The notes beneath the pieces are model-generated. The model was not told the origin of the DNA, searched no databases, and was given only the letters and a program-made list of their open reading frames with translations. This document shows positions 7,292-14,959 of a DNA stretch of 25,899 nucleotides, piece by piece (the stretch's first letter is position 1; the number at the start of each line of letters is the position of its first letter). The stretch is from a virus, in IMG/VR virus record IMGVR_UViG_3300044675_000271, positions 1 to 25,899 of that record; one strand, given 5' to 3'. Position numbers and translations under genes: made by a program.

Positions 7292-8386
7292 TTATGCAGT
7301 ACGCTGCCACATGTAAACCACAATATATGGTTGAAGGTTTGCGTTTGTTCCGCTTGAACCTGCGCTGGCAACAGTTGTTGTTGATGTGATGTTTGCAGTG
7401 CCTGTGTTTGTTGGGTCAACTTGTGTTCCGCCTGAATTACCATTCACAAATCGACCGCTACCACCACCACCGCCAGTCGCGTCTGTTCTTATGATGTGGG
7501 TGTGACCACTATCTGTTGACGTTGTTGTTGCCGTGTGGGTGTGGCTAACTACAACTGCATCTGCACTACCACCAGTAGCACCAGCTACATAAGTAGTTCC
7601 ATTTTGACCAATCATTACAGTACCAGCGCTAAATGCAGCCCATGTACCAAAGCCAAGCAATGTGCCGGGGTTGGTTGCAACAGTAGCCGTGTAAATAGCG
7701 CCAATTGGAAAAAGCAAGTTACCCACCAGCGCTGTGATTGCCGCCGCCGTAGTAACTCCAGTGCCGCCATTGGCAACAGGCAGGGTTCCGGATACGTCCG
7801 TAGCAAGCGCAACTTGAGACAAAGTAGTATTTGTACCGTCCGAACGAAGCACTCGGTTATTTGTCTGTGTGCCTGCTAACGCATTAATTGCTGCTTGTTG
7901 GGTTGTTTGTCCTGTACCACCATTGACGATAGGTAATGTGCCGGTAATGCCGTTGCTCTTGGTGTCATAGAAGTTTGTTCCATCAGACCAAATCATGACC
8001 TTATCGCCATTGGCAATAGCTACTCCAGTACCAGCAGCCGTCGTATTACCAATAACTGTAGAGTTGTAGATCGTGATGGTATAGCCAGCATTGTTCCAGA
8101 TGATGTACTGCTTAGACACGGGCGGGGCGTAGATAGCCGTTGCCGCAGACGCACTGTTGAACTTCAGCATGGCGTACACCGATTGGTTTAAGTTGGCTGT
8201 AGATGTTGGCCCGTTCACATAAGTAAGCGCTTGAGCAGTGGAGGTGACCGTTACCGCTTGATACCCCGCAATAGCGGTATCAAAGATGTAAGCGAAGTTG
8301 TTGTCCGTGGTTGACCCCCATGTACCGGCTTGGTCGCCAGAGCCAATAAGCTCGACTCGTAGGCTGGTGGAATATGTACTGCTCAT
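7292..8386 (-). CDS. Tail fibre with collar-like C-terminal domain
   Basis: The 364-residue product has a virion-binding-type N-terminus (TSLRVELIGSGDQAGTWGSTTDNN, split at 8-30) that I recall from many environmental phage fibres. It has a beta-rich shaft with two GTLP-x-x-NGGTG repeats (149-159 and 200-210). The C-terminal domain starts FPIGAIYTATVATNPGTLLG (226-245) and includes GTWAAFSAGTVMIG, the His pairs HTHT (282-285) and HTH (295-297), and the ending NLQPYIVVYMWQRTA. That layout matches collar or short-fibre tips in which His-x-His sites bind metal. A strong AAGGAG precedes the ATG, and the start overlaps the upstream gene by 4 bases. It is probably a receptor-contacting adhesin. Confidence 0.88.
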   Translation of the reverse strand: MSSTYSTSLRVELIGSGDQAGTWGSTTDNNFAYIFDTAIAGYQAVTVTSTAQALTYVNGPTSTANLNQSVYAMLKFNSASAATAIYAPPVSKQYIIWNNAGYTITIYNSTVIGNTTAAGTGVAIANGDKVMIWSDGTNFYDTKSNGITGTLPIVNGGTGQTTQQAAINALAGTQTNNRVLRSDGTNTTLSQVALATDVSGTLPVANGGTGVTTAAAITALVGNLLFPIGAIYTATVATNPGTLLGFGTWAAFSAGTVMIGQNGTTYVAGATGGSADAVVVSHTHTATTTSTDSGHTHIIRTDATGGGGGSGRFVNGNSGGTQVDPTNTGTANITSTTTVASAGSSGTNANLQPYIVVYMWQRTA

Positions 8387-8568
8387 GGTGTTTCTCCTTG
8401 TTGATGCTGAGACAATTGCGCATCGGTGGGTTTAGACAATGTTGGATGATTCCATTCTGCAATGTAGTCGCCTTTGCCGTCAGAATCATTTTGTAATTTG
8501 ATTACAAACATGAAATCACGATCTGTTAAATCAGGATAAAGTGTTTTGATTTTTTCAATTAAAGTCAT
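8383..8568 (-). CDS. Small fibre-associated protein, XkdW-like
   Basis: This 61-residue protein contains LIEKIKTLYPDLTDRDF (3-19) followed by IKLQNDSDGKGDYIAEWNHP (23-42) and KPTDAQL. I recall this pattern from XkdW-like small phage proteins and from the N-terminal part of tail-fibre assembly proteins. It lies between two fibre genes, coupled at both ends: TAATG with the upstream gene and ATGA with the downstream one. A role as fibre-folding or attachment partner fits the position, but the biochemical function is unproven. Highly charged, no membrane segment. Confidence 0.75.
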   Translation of the reverse strand: MTLIEKIKTLYPDLTDRDFMFVIKLQNDSDGKGDYIAEWNHPTLSKPTDAQLSQHQQGETP

Positions 8569-9182
8569 TACAAACTCCTTATCATTGCGCCATTAAAAGC
8601 AGTTTGTTGCCCCCCTTGCACAGCCAGCGTTCCTGTTCCAGCTAAGTAACAATACATTTCAACATAATCTGTACTCCCATTCATGTTAATGACGTAAGAT
8701 AAATTTATAGACGCGCCTTGACTTGAGTTTGCAACAAAATTTGTATATGTTTCAACAGCACCATTTTTATATAGAGCCAAAACCACCTGAGTTACTGTAC
8801 CTGTTGTTGTATAAACAAGGCTACTGTTGACTTGATAGTAACCTGCAACAGTAGGCGTAAATCTTGATGACGCAAAATTGCTGTTGGTATCAAATTTTTC
8901 AGTATCAAATGTTACCTTTACATAAACTCCATTTGACATTGCTGTCCCAGAAGTCGAATACGCATTAAACGCAGGCATAGTTGTGACCCCCGTACCGCCA
9001 GAAGCCATTGGCAAAGCATTGGCTAACGTCACCACCTGAGCCGTGCTAATAGTCACAGCAGTCGTTGCTGCACCACCAGCCGTCGTTGTTTGCAAAGCCC
9101 AAACGCCCGTGCCATCAGCCGAATACTTTATCCCAGCACTTCCGCTGGATACACCGTTATCTGCAAGTAACGTATTAGCCAT
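8568..9182 (-). CDS. C1q-like jelly-roll fibre protein
   Basis: The 204-residue product has a short fibre-type N-terminus with [20 protein letters not shown] (28-47) and an [10 protein letters not shown] linker (59-68). From about residue 70 a C1q/TNF-like jelly roll follows: [21 protein letters not shown] (split, 72-92), FDTNSNF (97-103), [20 protein letters not shown] (105-124), ALYKNGA (136-142), and the closing [23 protein letters not shown] is the usual C1q strand pattern. Trimeric C1q heads bind ligands, so this is probably an adhesin or fibre tip. Its first 8 bases overlap the end of the 56-residue gene upstream. Confidence 0.85.
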   Translation of the reverse strand: MANTLLADNGVSSGSAGIKYSADGTGVWALQTTTAGGAATTAVTISTAQVVTLANALPMASGGTGVTTMPAFNAYSTSGTAMSNGVYVKVTFDTEKFDTNSNFASSRFTPTVAGYYQVNSSLVYTTTGTVTQVVLALYKNGAVETYTNFVANSSQGASINLSYVINMNGSTDYVEMYCYLAGTGTLAVQGGQQTAFNGAMIRSL

Positions 9183-9345
9183 TGTTCACCTCATCTGCGG
9201 GTTCAGGCGTATTGCCCTCAGCAAGCCATGCAAGGTAGGCTTGGTAGTCTGTGTTGGCGGGGTCAAAGGGAATCCATGCGTTGTCTACCAATCTTTTGAC
9301 GACTGTTATATTTCCCGTAAAAGAGTCTTTAATTAATTTATACAT
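9175..9345 (-). CDS. Very small fibre-associated protein (56 residues)
   Basis: Reading from the ATG ending at 9345 to the TAA at 9175 gives 56 codons. The product starts [19 protein letters not shown], continues [19 protein letters not shown], and ends in an acidic [11 protein letters not shown] tail. The [22 protein letters not shown] pattern is one I recall from tail-fibre-associated phage proteins. It fills what would otherwise be a 175-base gap between two fibre genes and overlaps the C1q gene by 8 bases. The ribosome site is weak (GAGA). It is probably one of the small partners that alternate with the fibre genes here. Confidence 0.72.
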   Translation of the reverse strand: MYKLIKDSFTGNITVVKRLVDNAWIPFDPANTDYQAYLAWLAEGNTPEPADEVNNG

Positions 9346-9357
9346 TTGTCATTCTCA

Positions 9358-10335
9358 TTAAAGTTCTGCAGTGGCATAGAAGCCACTATTTGCATTATTA
9401 AAAAAATATGCCCTACCTGTTGCGGCAGGATTTGCGCTTAAGTTTGCTGAATCAAATGATGGAGTTCCATCTATCCCTACAGCACCTGAAAGATTTGATG
9501 TGTTAAATGTTCCAATTGTTGCAACTGTAGGGGCGGCTCTTTTTGGCACAGCAAAACTCCAAAGCATTGCCAAAGATGGAATGCTTGTGGTAACAGCATA
9601 TATATCTACAAAAAAAGACCTTGCGGCTGCATTATTAACTCCAAGAATTTCATAGTACCTCTGACACAAAGCCAACTCAGTCCCATAAGGTCTGTAATCA
9701 AAGCTCGTTGCTGTTGCTGATTCCTCTAACTGGATATTGCCAACTACCCAAGTACCAGATGTCTGTGCGCCAACAGTTAAGACAATTTCAATGCCTGTTG
9801 TGGCGGCGGCAGGAATGCTGATTTGCGTGCTGTAGCGTGTCAGTGTTGATGTGACAGTAAACGTGCCTGTTGCAATCTGTGTGCGTGTAGGGCTTGCCAA
9901 TGTGCCAAACGTATCAGCAGTGTTGGCGTAATACGCAGTCCACGTCACTGTTGTTAGCAAGCTGTTTGATATATCAAGAGACAAGGTAGCAGTAGTGCCA
10001 GCCATGTCATAGCTGTTAAGTTGCTCTATACGCTGACCAATACCAACCGCAGTAACAGATGCCGCACCAGTAATTTGCAATCTGTTTTTAGTTGCACCTG
10101 AACCAGCCACTTGTGCCGCTGTTACGTTTGCGCCTGTACAGTACACATAAAATCTGTCAACAGTTGAATAGCCAGCAGCAATGGTTGAACCAGCAGTAAT
10201 GGTTGCAGACGTTGCTCTTTGTGCAATTTGCATCTGACCATTGATGATGCGGTTTTTAAAGCCGTAGTAACTGTTGTACTGCAAGCTATTGTCAGGAAAT
10301 GTTATCCCGTTTGTGCCGTCTACAACAACTGTCAT
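9358..10335 (-). CDS. Tail fibre with carbohydrate-binding-like domain
   Basis: The 325-residue product begins with a short fibre head, MTVVVDGTNGITFPDNSLQ, then FKNRIINGQMQIAQRATS (26-43) and STVDRFYVY (57-65). This is the standard start of a beta-sandwich found in many phage fibres (NG.m.iaQR...DRw pattern). Around residue 195, GNIQLEESATATSFDYRPYGTELALCQRYYE marks the end of that sandwich, a signature seen in carbohydrate-binding-like modules. The last 100 residues form a distinct domain that may contact the receptor. The start overlaps the 90-residue gene by 4 bases (ATGA). It is inferred to be a host-recognition fibre. Confidence 0.82.
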   Translation of the reverse strand: MTVVVDGTNGITFPDNSLQYNSYYGFKNRIINGQMQIAQRATSATITAGSTIAAGYSTVDRFYVYCTGANVTAAQVAGSGATKNRLQITGAASVTAVGIGQRIEQLNSYDMAGTTATLSLDISNSLLTTVTWTAYYANTADTFGTLASPTRTQIATGTFTVTSTLTRYSTQISIPAAATTGIEIVLTVGAQTSGTWVVGNIQLEESATATSFDYRPYGTELALCQRYYEILGVNNAAARSFFVDIYAVTTSIPSLAMLWSFAVPKRAAPTVATIGTFNTSNLSGAVGIDGTPSFDSANLSANPAATGRAYFFNNANSGFYATAEL

Positions 10336-10604
10336 GTTGTCACCTTTGGATATTTGTCTTTAACTGCTTGGCAGTCGGCGATGTACTTTGCAATCTGCAC
10401 TTGGTCGCCTTTGACTACGCCGTCGAGGTAGTCAGCCATTGGGGGGTACTCAGCAGCGCGTTTGACTTGGTAGGAATTTGCATCAATGTACGCTTGGACA
10501 GCATCCTTGTCGTACTGCACTGGATTGTCGTCAATGTCATAGGCTTCGTCACCACGAATGGTGACAACAGTTGGGTTTAATTTGAAAATTATTTCGTGGT
10601 TCAT
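10332..10604 (-). CDS. Small fibre-associated protein (90 residues)
   Basis: The product carries an N-terminal strand region (MNHEIIFKLNPTVVTIRGDE), an acidic middle, and a conserved-looking RAAEYPPMADYLDGVVKGDQ (49-68) followed by AVKDKYPK. The YPP...LDG..KGD...YI.DC.AVK.KYPK pattern occurs in small proteins encoded beside phage fibres. It lies between two fibre genes, 1 base after one stop and overlapping the next start by 4 bases. A chaperone or adaptor role for fibre assembly is an inference from context. Confidence 0.72.
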   Translation of the reverse strand: MNHEIIFKLNPTVVTIRGDEAYDIDDNPVQYDKDAVQAYIDANSYQVKRAAEYPPMADYLDGVVKGDQVQIAKYIADCQAVKDKYPKVTT

Positions 10605-10605
10605 A

Positions 10606-11544
10606 TCATCCCCTCACATAGCCGGTGGCAGAGGTATTATTAATAGAAGTTGTTCCGCTTCCAGATGTTGCACCGATTGCAATGTAGTATTGATGAAATC
10701 CCTCGGCTGGTTGATGCCATCCACCTAACAAATTGGGGTAATTGGTGCTTGCCCCTGTTGTGTATATGAATTGATAAACACCGTAACCATTCGCTGTACT
10801 GTTATCAAAAACAGCTTGTTGCAACGCAAAGCTGCCTGTCATACCCCCTTGACCAGCAAGCCAAACACAAATTCCATCATCCGCCCAATTCAAACTGTTA
10901 ACCATCGCCGGGCTGACAACCACCTGAGATGTACTTGAAGTAGAGTAATTACTTGCTGTTGCAAAAAAATGTCTATCACGCCTATTAAAATAAGACAAAA
11001 CTTGTCGGCTAGTTGCTACATCAACAAACTGCGACGCCGCACTTGTGTAAATCATGCCCACCAACGTAAAAGCGTTGTTCCCCGACCTGATTCTTACTCC
11101 CACATTTCCTGCTGTGGTGTCTGTTGCATATGCAGTCACACTTGCAGACAGAGTGACGTTACCACCCGAAATATTAGCGTAGATGTAATATCGAGTCGAT
11201 GCCGACAGTCCGCTGTTTGAAAGCGTTACACCAGCAGATGGGATAGCGTAGATTGCCCCAGCAATCTTAATGAATTGACCATTAAATGGAGTTAGCGTTA
11301 AAACGGTAGAACTTGTTGCCACCAATCGACACTGCCCAACTTCTTGGGATAGTCCAGTAATTCCTGAACCTGATCCGGTAAAAGAAGTTGCAGAAAGAGT
11401 ACCAGCAAATGTAGTATTTTGAGATGTATCAATCGTAACCGCAGTTGTAGGTGTAGCACCTGTTTGAAGGACGAGTGCGCCTGTGGTGTCTGCAACAACT
11501 TGGTATGCAGTTGTTATTGTGGTTGATGACTTGATCGTACTCAT
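10606..11544 (-). CDS. Tail fibre protein
   Basis: The 312-residue product starts MSTIKSSTTITTAYQVVADT and has TGALVLQTGATPTTAVTIDT (22-41), then GTLSATSFTGSGSGITGL (48-65), the standard coiled or beta-helical fibre linker. Beta-rich sequence follows (residues 75-190), then a C-terminal domain of about 120 residues with aromatic and Gly-rich loops (GGWHQPAEGFHQYYIAIGA) ending TGYVRG. The N-terminal TTAVTI motif is shared with the C1q fibre at 8568-9182, suggesting a common attachment module with interchangeable tips. Start overlaps the upstream gene by 4 bases. Confidence 0.8.
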   Translation of the reverse strand: MSTIKSSTTITTAYQVVADTTGALVLQTGATPTTAVTIDTSQNTTFAGTLSATSFTGSGSGITGLSQEVGQCRLVATSSTVLTLTPFNGQFIKIAGAIYAIPSAGVTLSNSGLSASTRYYIYANISGGNVTLSASVTAYATDTTAGNVGVRIRSGNNAFTLVGMIYTSAASQFVDVATSRQVLSYFNRRDRHFFATASNYSTSSTSQVVVSPAMVNSLNWADDGICVWLAGQGGMTGSFALQQAVFDNSTANGYGVYQFIYTTGASTNYPNLLGGWHQPAEGFHQYYIAIGATSGSGTTSINNTSATGYVRG

Positions 11545-12011
11545 ATGATTACGTGCCTTTGTCCAGAAGCGATTGTGATCGTCACGCCGCTGTTAATTGT
11601 CAGAGGGCCAACAGTAAAGCCATTCTGCCCCGTGGCAACCGTTCCGCTTACCGTAGCGGTACTAGCATTAAGCAACACTGCTCCAATACCGCCGCCAACA
11701 GCGTTGGCTGTGAACTCTGCGGGGTAGGTAACAAACACATCTTTTGTACCCGCACTGAAGTTGACCAGCGAGCCTGAGTTGCTGGACGAAATAACTGTGG
11801 TTCTGGCAAGCGTTGTACCTGATGAAGTGTATGTACCGATACCAACTTCCCACTCCGATCCTGTTTGCCCAGCAATGGTGTAGTAGGTGGTGTTTCCGTC
11901 ACCAATGGCTGAAAAAGACTGATACCCAGTTGACGCGCCAAGAAGCGTCACTGTTCCCGTACCAGCCGTGGTAGTTGTCTCTTTAACTCGGTCTGCAAGT
12001 ACGAAAGCCAT
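11541..12011 (-). CDS. Conserved tail-associated structural protein
   Basis: The 156-residue product begins MAFVLADRVKETTTTAGTG and has GYQSFSAIGDGNTTYYTI (29-46), GSEWEVGIGTYTSSGTTLAR (51-70) and AGTKDVFVTYPAEFTANA. I recall this VKETTTT.GTG...GYQSF..IGdGNTTYY pattern from many phage virion proteins located just before fibre genes. All-beta composition, no membrane segment. It follows the repeat fibre by 8 bases and is coupled to the next fibre. It may be a connector between tail and fibres; that role is inferred from position. Confidence 0.8.
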   Translation of the reverse strand: MAFVLADRVKETTTTAGTGTVTLLGASTGYQSFSAIGDGNTTYYTIAGQTGSEWEVGIGTYTSSGTTLARTTVISSSNSGSLVNFSAGTKDVFVTYPAEFTANAVGGGIGAVLLNASTATVSGTVATGQNGFTVGPLTINSGVTITIASGQRHVII

Positions 12012-12019
12012 GTGTGTCC

Positions 12020-13831
12020 TTAATCCGTCTCAACCAAAGTCCAGCTAGATGTTTCTGCGTCATCCACCAACGCCCAATTGGATGTTTCTGAGTTATCCAC
12101 CAAAGCCCAGTTAGCTGTTTCCGCGTTATTCACCAACGCCCAGCCAGCAGATTGGGAATTGTTGACATTTTGCCAGTTTGCGGTCTGGCTGTCATCTACC
12201 AACTTCCAGTAGATTGCAATTACATCCCCAACAGAACCTGTAGCCTGAACCCCAGATAGAGCAATAGAAAGAACCGGGCCAACTGAACCAACTGCTCCAG
12301 TAGCACTGTCTCCTGTTAGCGCGACTTCTTTGCTGTGTGTAATTGTTCCCACTGCGCCCGCAGCCGAAACGCCTGTCAACGACCTTATCAGGTTGTAGAT
12401 AACCGATCCTACAAACCCTTCGGCTTGATTACCGTTTTCAGTTGGGCTATTTGTTTCTTCAACTGTACCAACCGCCCCGGAAGCTTCAACCCCTGTCAGT
12501 GCAACTGACTGGCTTTGTACAACAGAACCAACCGCGCCTGATGCTGAAACACCTGACAGGGCTTGGGTGTTTACGAGGCTGACTGTGCCAACACCACCAG
12601 ATGCCTGAACGCCCGTCAAAGCAACTGACTGGCTTTGTGTAACAGAACCAACCGCACCTGTGGCCTCAACACCGGACAGGGCAATTGAAATTACTGGGTC
12701 AACTGTACCAACTTCACCTATCGCTACATCGCCGGATGTCGCATCCGACTCGTTGTAGATCATTGTCCCGACAGCACCGGAAGCCGCCACGCCCGTCAGG
12801 GCAACCGTAGTAATTTCCGTTACCGAACCAACCGCCCCCGAAGCAGATACGCCTGTTAAAGCTATAGAAGCGCTTGGGACAACCGTTCCTACAGAACCTG
12901 TGGCTGCTACCCCAGTGATGGGGAAAGAATTGCTAAATCCAACTGTTCCAGCGCTACCTGCTGCTTGGACACCCGTGAGTGCTATTGTTGTGCTTGGTAC
13001 TGCCGTACCAACGGAGCCTGTGGCTTGGTTGCCGTTTTCAGTTGGGCTGTTTGTTTCTGTAACATCTCCTACGCTACCCGTAGCCGCTACGCCTGTCAGA
13101 GCAATAGACAAAGAAGTTGTTACTGTCCCTACGTTACCTGTGGCGGCATTTCCATTTTCTGCAACGGTACTAGATGGTGTAACAGTGCCAGCATTACCAG
13201 AAGCAAGCACGCCTGTTAGCGCGACTTCTTTGCTGTGTGTAACCGTGCCAACTGCGCCAGAGGCTGAAACTCCAGTAATGGCTATTGTTGTACTCGGTGT
13301 GGTTGTACCCACTGCACCCGTAGCTTGATTGCCGTTTTCGGCAGGGCTGTTTGTCTCTGTGACATCCCCAACAGCACCTGATGCCAATACACCAGTCAGG
13401 GCAACCGTAGTGGTTTCTGTGACATTTCCAACAGCGCCAGAAGCTGCTACCCCGGACAGGGCAATTGTGTTGGTTTCTGTAACGCTTCCAACAGCGCCTG
13501 TGGCTAAAACTCCCGTTAGAGCCTTTGTGGTGGTTTCCGTTACAGAACCAACAGCGCCTGTGGCTGAAACACCTGTCAGAGCAACCGTACGAGACGGTAC
13601 TACTGTGCCTACGTTACCTATCGCAACATTGCCATTTTCTGTCGGATTGTTTGTCTCTGTAACGCTTCCAACAGCCCCAGACGTAGATACACCCGTCAGA
13701 GCAACTGTAATAGTTTCTGTGACATTCCCAACATTCCCAGTCGCAGCTACACCCGTCAGGGCTACGACGACATCTGCAACCTCACCAAGAGCGGCGTACG
13801 GCGACTGGGCATATGCGGATATACCAAACAT
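12020..13831 (-). CDS. Long tandem-repeat fibre-like protein
   Basis: The 603-residue product has a short head (MFGISAYAQSPYAALGEVAD), then about 26 head-to-tail repeats of roughly 20 residues (23-540). The consensus is [VI]ALTGV-x-A-[ST]-G-x-VG-x-V-T-x-[ST]-x-x-x. About six units have a TENGN-like or DATSGD-like first strand instead of ALTGV. The C-terminus (541-603) switches to five 11-residue repeats of the WALVDDAETSN type plus a partial one. Such regular Gly/Val/Thr repeats suggest a beta-solenoid or stacked-strand fibre; the Trp repeats could be a cap or binding surface. The TAG two codons before the ATG fixes the start; the GGAGG upstream is rather distant, with AGG about 9 bases away. 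It lies among tail genes. Confidence 0.85.
   Translation of the reverse strand: MFGISAYAQSPYAALGEVADVVVALTGVAATGNVGNVTETITVALTGVSTSGAVGSVTETNNPTENGNVAIGNVGTVVPSRTVALTGVSATGAVGSVTETTTKALTGVLATGAVGSVTETNTIALSGVAASGAVGNVTETTTVALTGVLASGAVGDVTETNSPAENGNQATGAVGTTTPSTTIAITGVSASGAVGTVTHSKEVALTGVLASGNAGTVTPSSTVAENGNAATGNVGTVTTSLSIALTGVAATGSVGDVTETNSPTENGNQATGSVGTAVPSTTIALTGVQAAGSAGTVGFSNSFPITGVAATGSVGTVVPSASIALTGVSASGAVGSVTEITTVALTGVAASGAVGTMIYNESDATSGDVAIGEVGTVDPVISIALSGVEATGAVGSVTQSQSVALTGVQASGGVGTVSLVNTQALSGVSASGAVGSVVQSQSVALTGVEASGAVGTVEETNSPTENGNQAEGFVGSVIYNLIRSLTGVSAAGAVGTITHSKEVALTGDSATGAVGSVGPVLSIALSGVQATGSVGDVIAIYWKLVDDSQTANWQNVNNSQSAGWALVNNAETANWALVDNSETSNWALVDDAETSSWTLVETD
12023..12211 (-). 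repeat. Five 33-bp repeats coding Trp-containing 11-residue units
   Basis: The fibre C-terminus consists of W-x-x-V-[DN]-[DN]-[SA]-[EQ]-[ST]-[AS]-x units in series, ending in WTLVETD. The period changes sharply from 60 to 33 bases at about 12211. Confidence 0.85.
12212..13765 (-). repeat. About 26 tandem ~60-bp coding repeats
   Basis: Each roughly 60-base unit encodes one 20-residue repeat of the long fibre. Units differ mainly by synonymous or conservative changes, with plus-strand cores like CCTGTCAGAGCAAC recurring. Lengths of 57 to 63 bases occur where the TENGN-type units lie. Confidence 0.88.
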
Positions 13832-13856
13832 GGTCTACGGCCTGCGCCGCCTCCGC

Positions 13857-14333
13857 TTAGGTTGTAGCCAGACGCAACAGTGCTGTTGTTGTGGTGTTTG
13901 CAGGCATCGTCAAAGTGAAAGTACCTGCTGTGATGGTCTGTGAACCAAAAGTGTGGACGCTAACAGCCTTGTTGCTCTGTGTGGAGTTGTAGATTAGCAC
14001 CGCATCAAACGCCGTAGTCAGGGTCACTGAGGTGTACACCAAACTGGCAGAAGGCGTAAAAAAGGCTACGCCAGCGGTTGCTGATGCATTAGTGGCGGTG
14101 GGAGGCGTTGCATTTGTTACAGCTATGCCGCCAGCAGAGTATCCAGTACCGGACACTTCATTGGTCACTGAGTATGCAGTGGTTGATGCGTTGATGGTGG
14201 CGGAAGCCAAGTACAACGCAGCTTTGAAGGTGTCGGCTGCGGATGTGCCACGGGTTGGCGCAGTGCCAAAGTTGTGGGTTGCTGTCATCAACTCGCCCAT
14301 GAACGAGGTACACATTGATTGGGTATTTGCCAT
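13857..14333 (-). CDS. Virion protein, paralogue of the 14537-14959 gene
   Basis: The 158-residue product starts MANTQSMCTSFMGELMTATHNF and carries ADTFKAALYLASATINASTTAYSVTNEV (split, 33-60), then GYSAGGIAVTNATPP, and ends in a TFTLTMPANTTTTALLRLA strand. The same order of elements (C-x-SF...LM, ALY...AT-x-NAST-x-AY...EV...GY-x-AGG, ...TFT...P) appears in the 140-residue product encoded at 14537-14959, so the two are duplicates that have diverged. All-beta composition. It lies between tail adaptor and fibre genes, which suggests a tail or decoration role; no exact function recognised. Confidence 0.78.
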   Translation of the reverse strand: MANTQSMCTSFMGELMTATHNFGTAPTRGTSAADTFKAALYLASATINASTTAYSVTNEVSGTGYSAGGIAVTNATPPTATNASATAGVAFFTPSASLVYTSVTLTTAFDAVLIYNSTQSNKAVSVHTFGSQTITAGTFTLTMPANTTTTALLRLATT

Positions 14334-14342
14334 GATATTTCC

Positions 14343-14537
14343 TTAAAAAGAAGCTGCCTCGCCACCAGCAAACACAGGTGGCTTTTTCAAAGTTACATGA
14401 GCAGAACGGTGGACAAGCTCTCCGTCCAACCAGTACTCAACCCATGTGGTGAGTTCATTGTCATTATCGACTGTACCCTCTCGCTTTTCAAGCAGAGATT
14501 CGTCCATGTCGCCTTTGGTTGTGGTTACAAGTGCCAT
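14343..14537 (-). CDS. Small conserved phage protein (64 residues)
   Basis: The product is hydrophilic: MALVTTTKGDMDESLLEKRE at the start, then WVEYWLDGELVHRSAHVTLKK (split, 32-52) and a Gly/Ala end. It lies between the two paralogous virion genes, sharing one base with the upstream gene (TAATG-type coupling) and lying 9 bases before the next start. The EYWLDGELVHRSAHV strand pair looks like part of a small beta-fold. I do not recognise a function. Confidence 0.65.
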   Translation of the reverse strand: MALVTTTKGDMDESLLEKREGTVDNDNELTTWVEYWLDGELVHRSAHVTLKKPPVFAGGEAASF

Positions 14538-14959
14538 TACGCTATCCTTATGATTGCTGATGTGTTTGATACAACGGGGAACTGTACCGTGAATGTTGTT
14601 GTTGAAGTCTTATCTGCGCCAAAGTCAAGCACACAAACTCCACCACCTGCTCCAACTTTGTAAATCAATGCGCCACGGGCAGTTAGGGCTGAAGTCCAGA
14701 CCGCATTGTTGAATGATATATATGCTGTATTACCAGAGCTACCTACCGTGGGAGTTTGCGCAATCGTGAGCGCCAAGCCGCCAGCCGTGTACCCAGAAGC
14801 CACAACTTCGCCCGTAGACGTATAAGCCGAGGTAGAGGCATTAAGCGTGGCTGCATTTGTATACAAGGCCATGTAGAACACGCCGGACGTAAAATCGAAC
14901 GTCCCGTTCATCAACCCTGTTTTGAATGAGTCGCAAGACCAATTGCCTGTAAAAGCCAT
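14537..14959 (-). CDS. Virion protein, paralogue of the 13857-14333 gene
   Basis: The 140-residue product starts MAFTGNWSCDSFKTGLMNGT, then FDFTSGVFYMALYTNAATLNAS (split, 21-42), AYTSTGEVVASGYTAGGLAL (45-64) and GALIYKVGAGGGVCVLDFGA. I recall proteins with this F...LM.GTFDF...F.MALYT..A.L.A.T.AYT...EV..SGYTAGG pattern as conserved phage structural proteins. It directly follows the adaptor gene (one-base overlap) and has a diverged copy two genes downstream. A tail-decoration or connector role is inferred from place and all-beta composition. Confidence 0.8.
   Translation of the reverse strand: MAFTGNWSCDSFKTGLMNGTFDFTSGVFYMALYTNAATLNASTSAYTSTGEVVASGYTAGGLALTIAQTPTVGSSGNTAYISFNNAVWTSALTARGALIYKVGAGGGVCVLDFGADKTSTTTFTVQFPVVSNTSAIIRIA

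Noticed and set aside
6967-7443. Minus-strand open frame of 158 codons overlapping the fibre end
   Set aside because: It crosses two better-supported genes, is Gln/Ser-rich without a domain, and its middle is explained by the 5' extension of the 6611-7186 gene.
12240-13765. Regular ~60-base repeats resembling a CRISPR-like array
   Set aside because: The repeats are in-frame codons of one long ORF, with no constant repeat/variable spacer division and mostly synonymous changes.
12900-13943. Plus-strand open frames of 142 and 204 codons
   Set aside because: They are mirror frames of the repeat fibre gene; their Val/Pro/Thr periodicity simply copies the antisense repeats.
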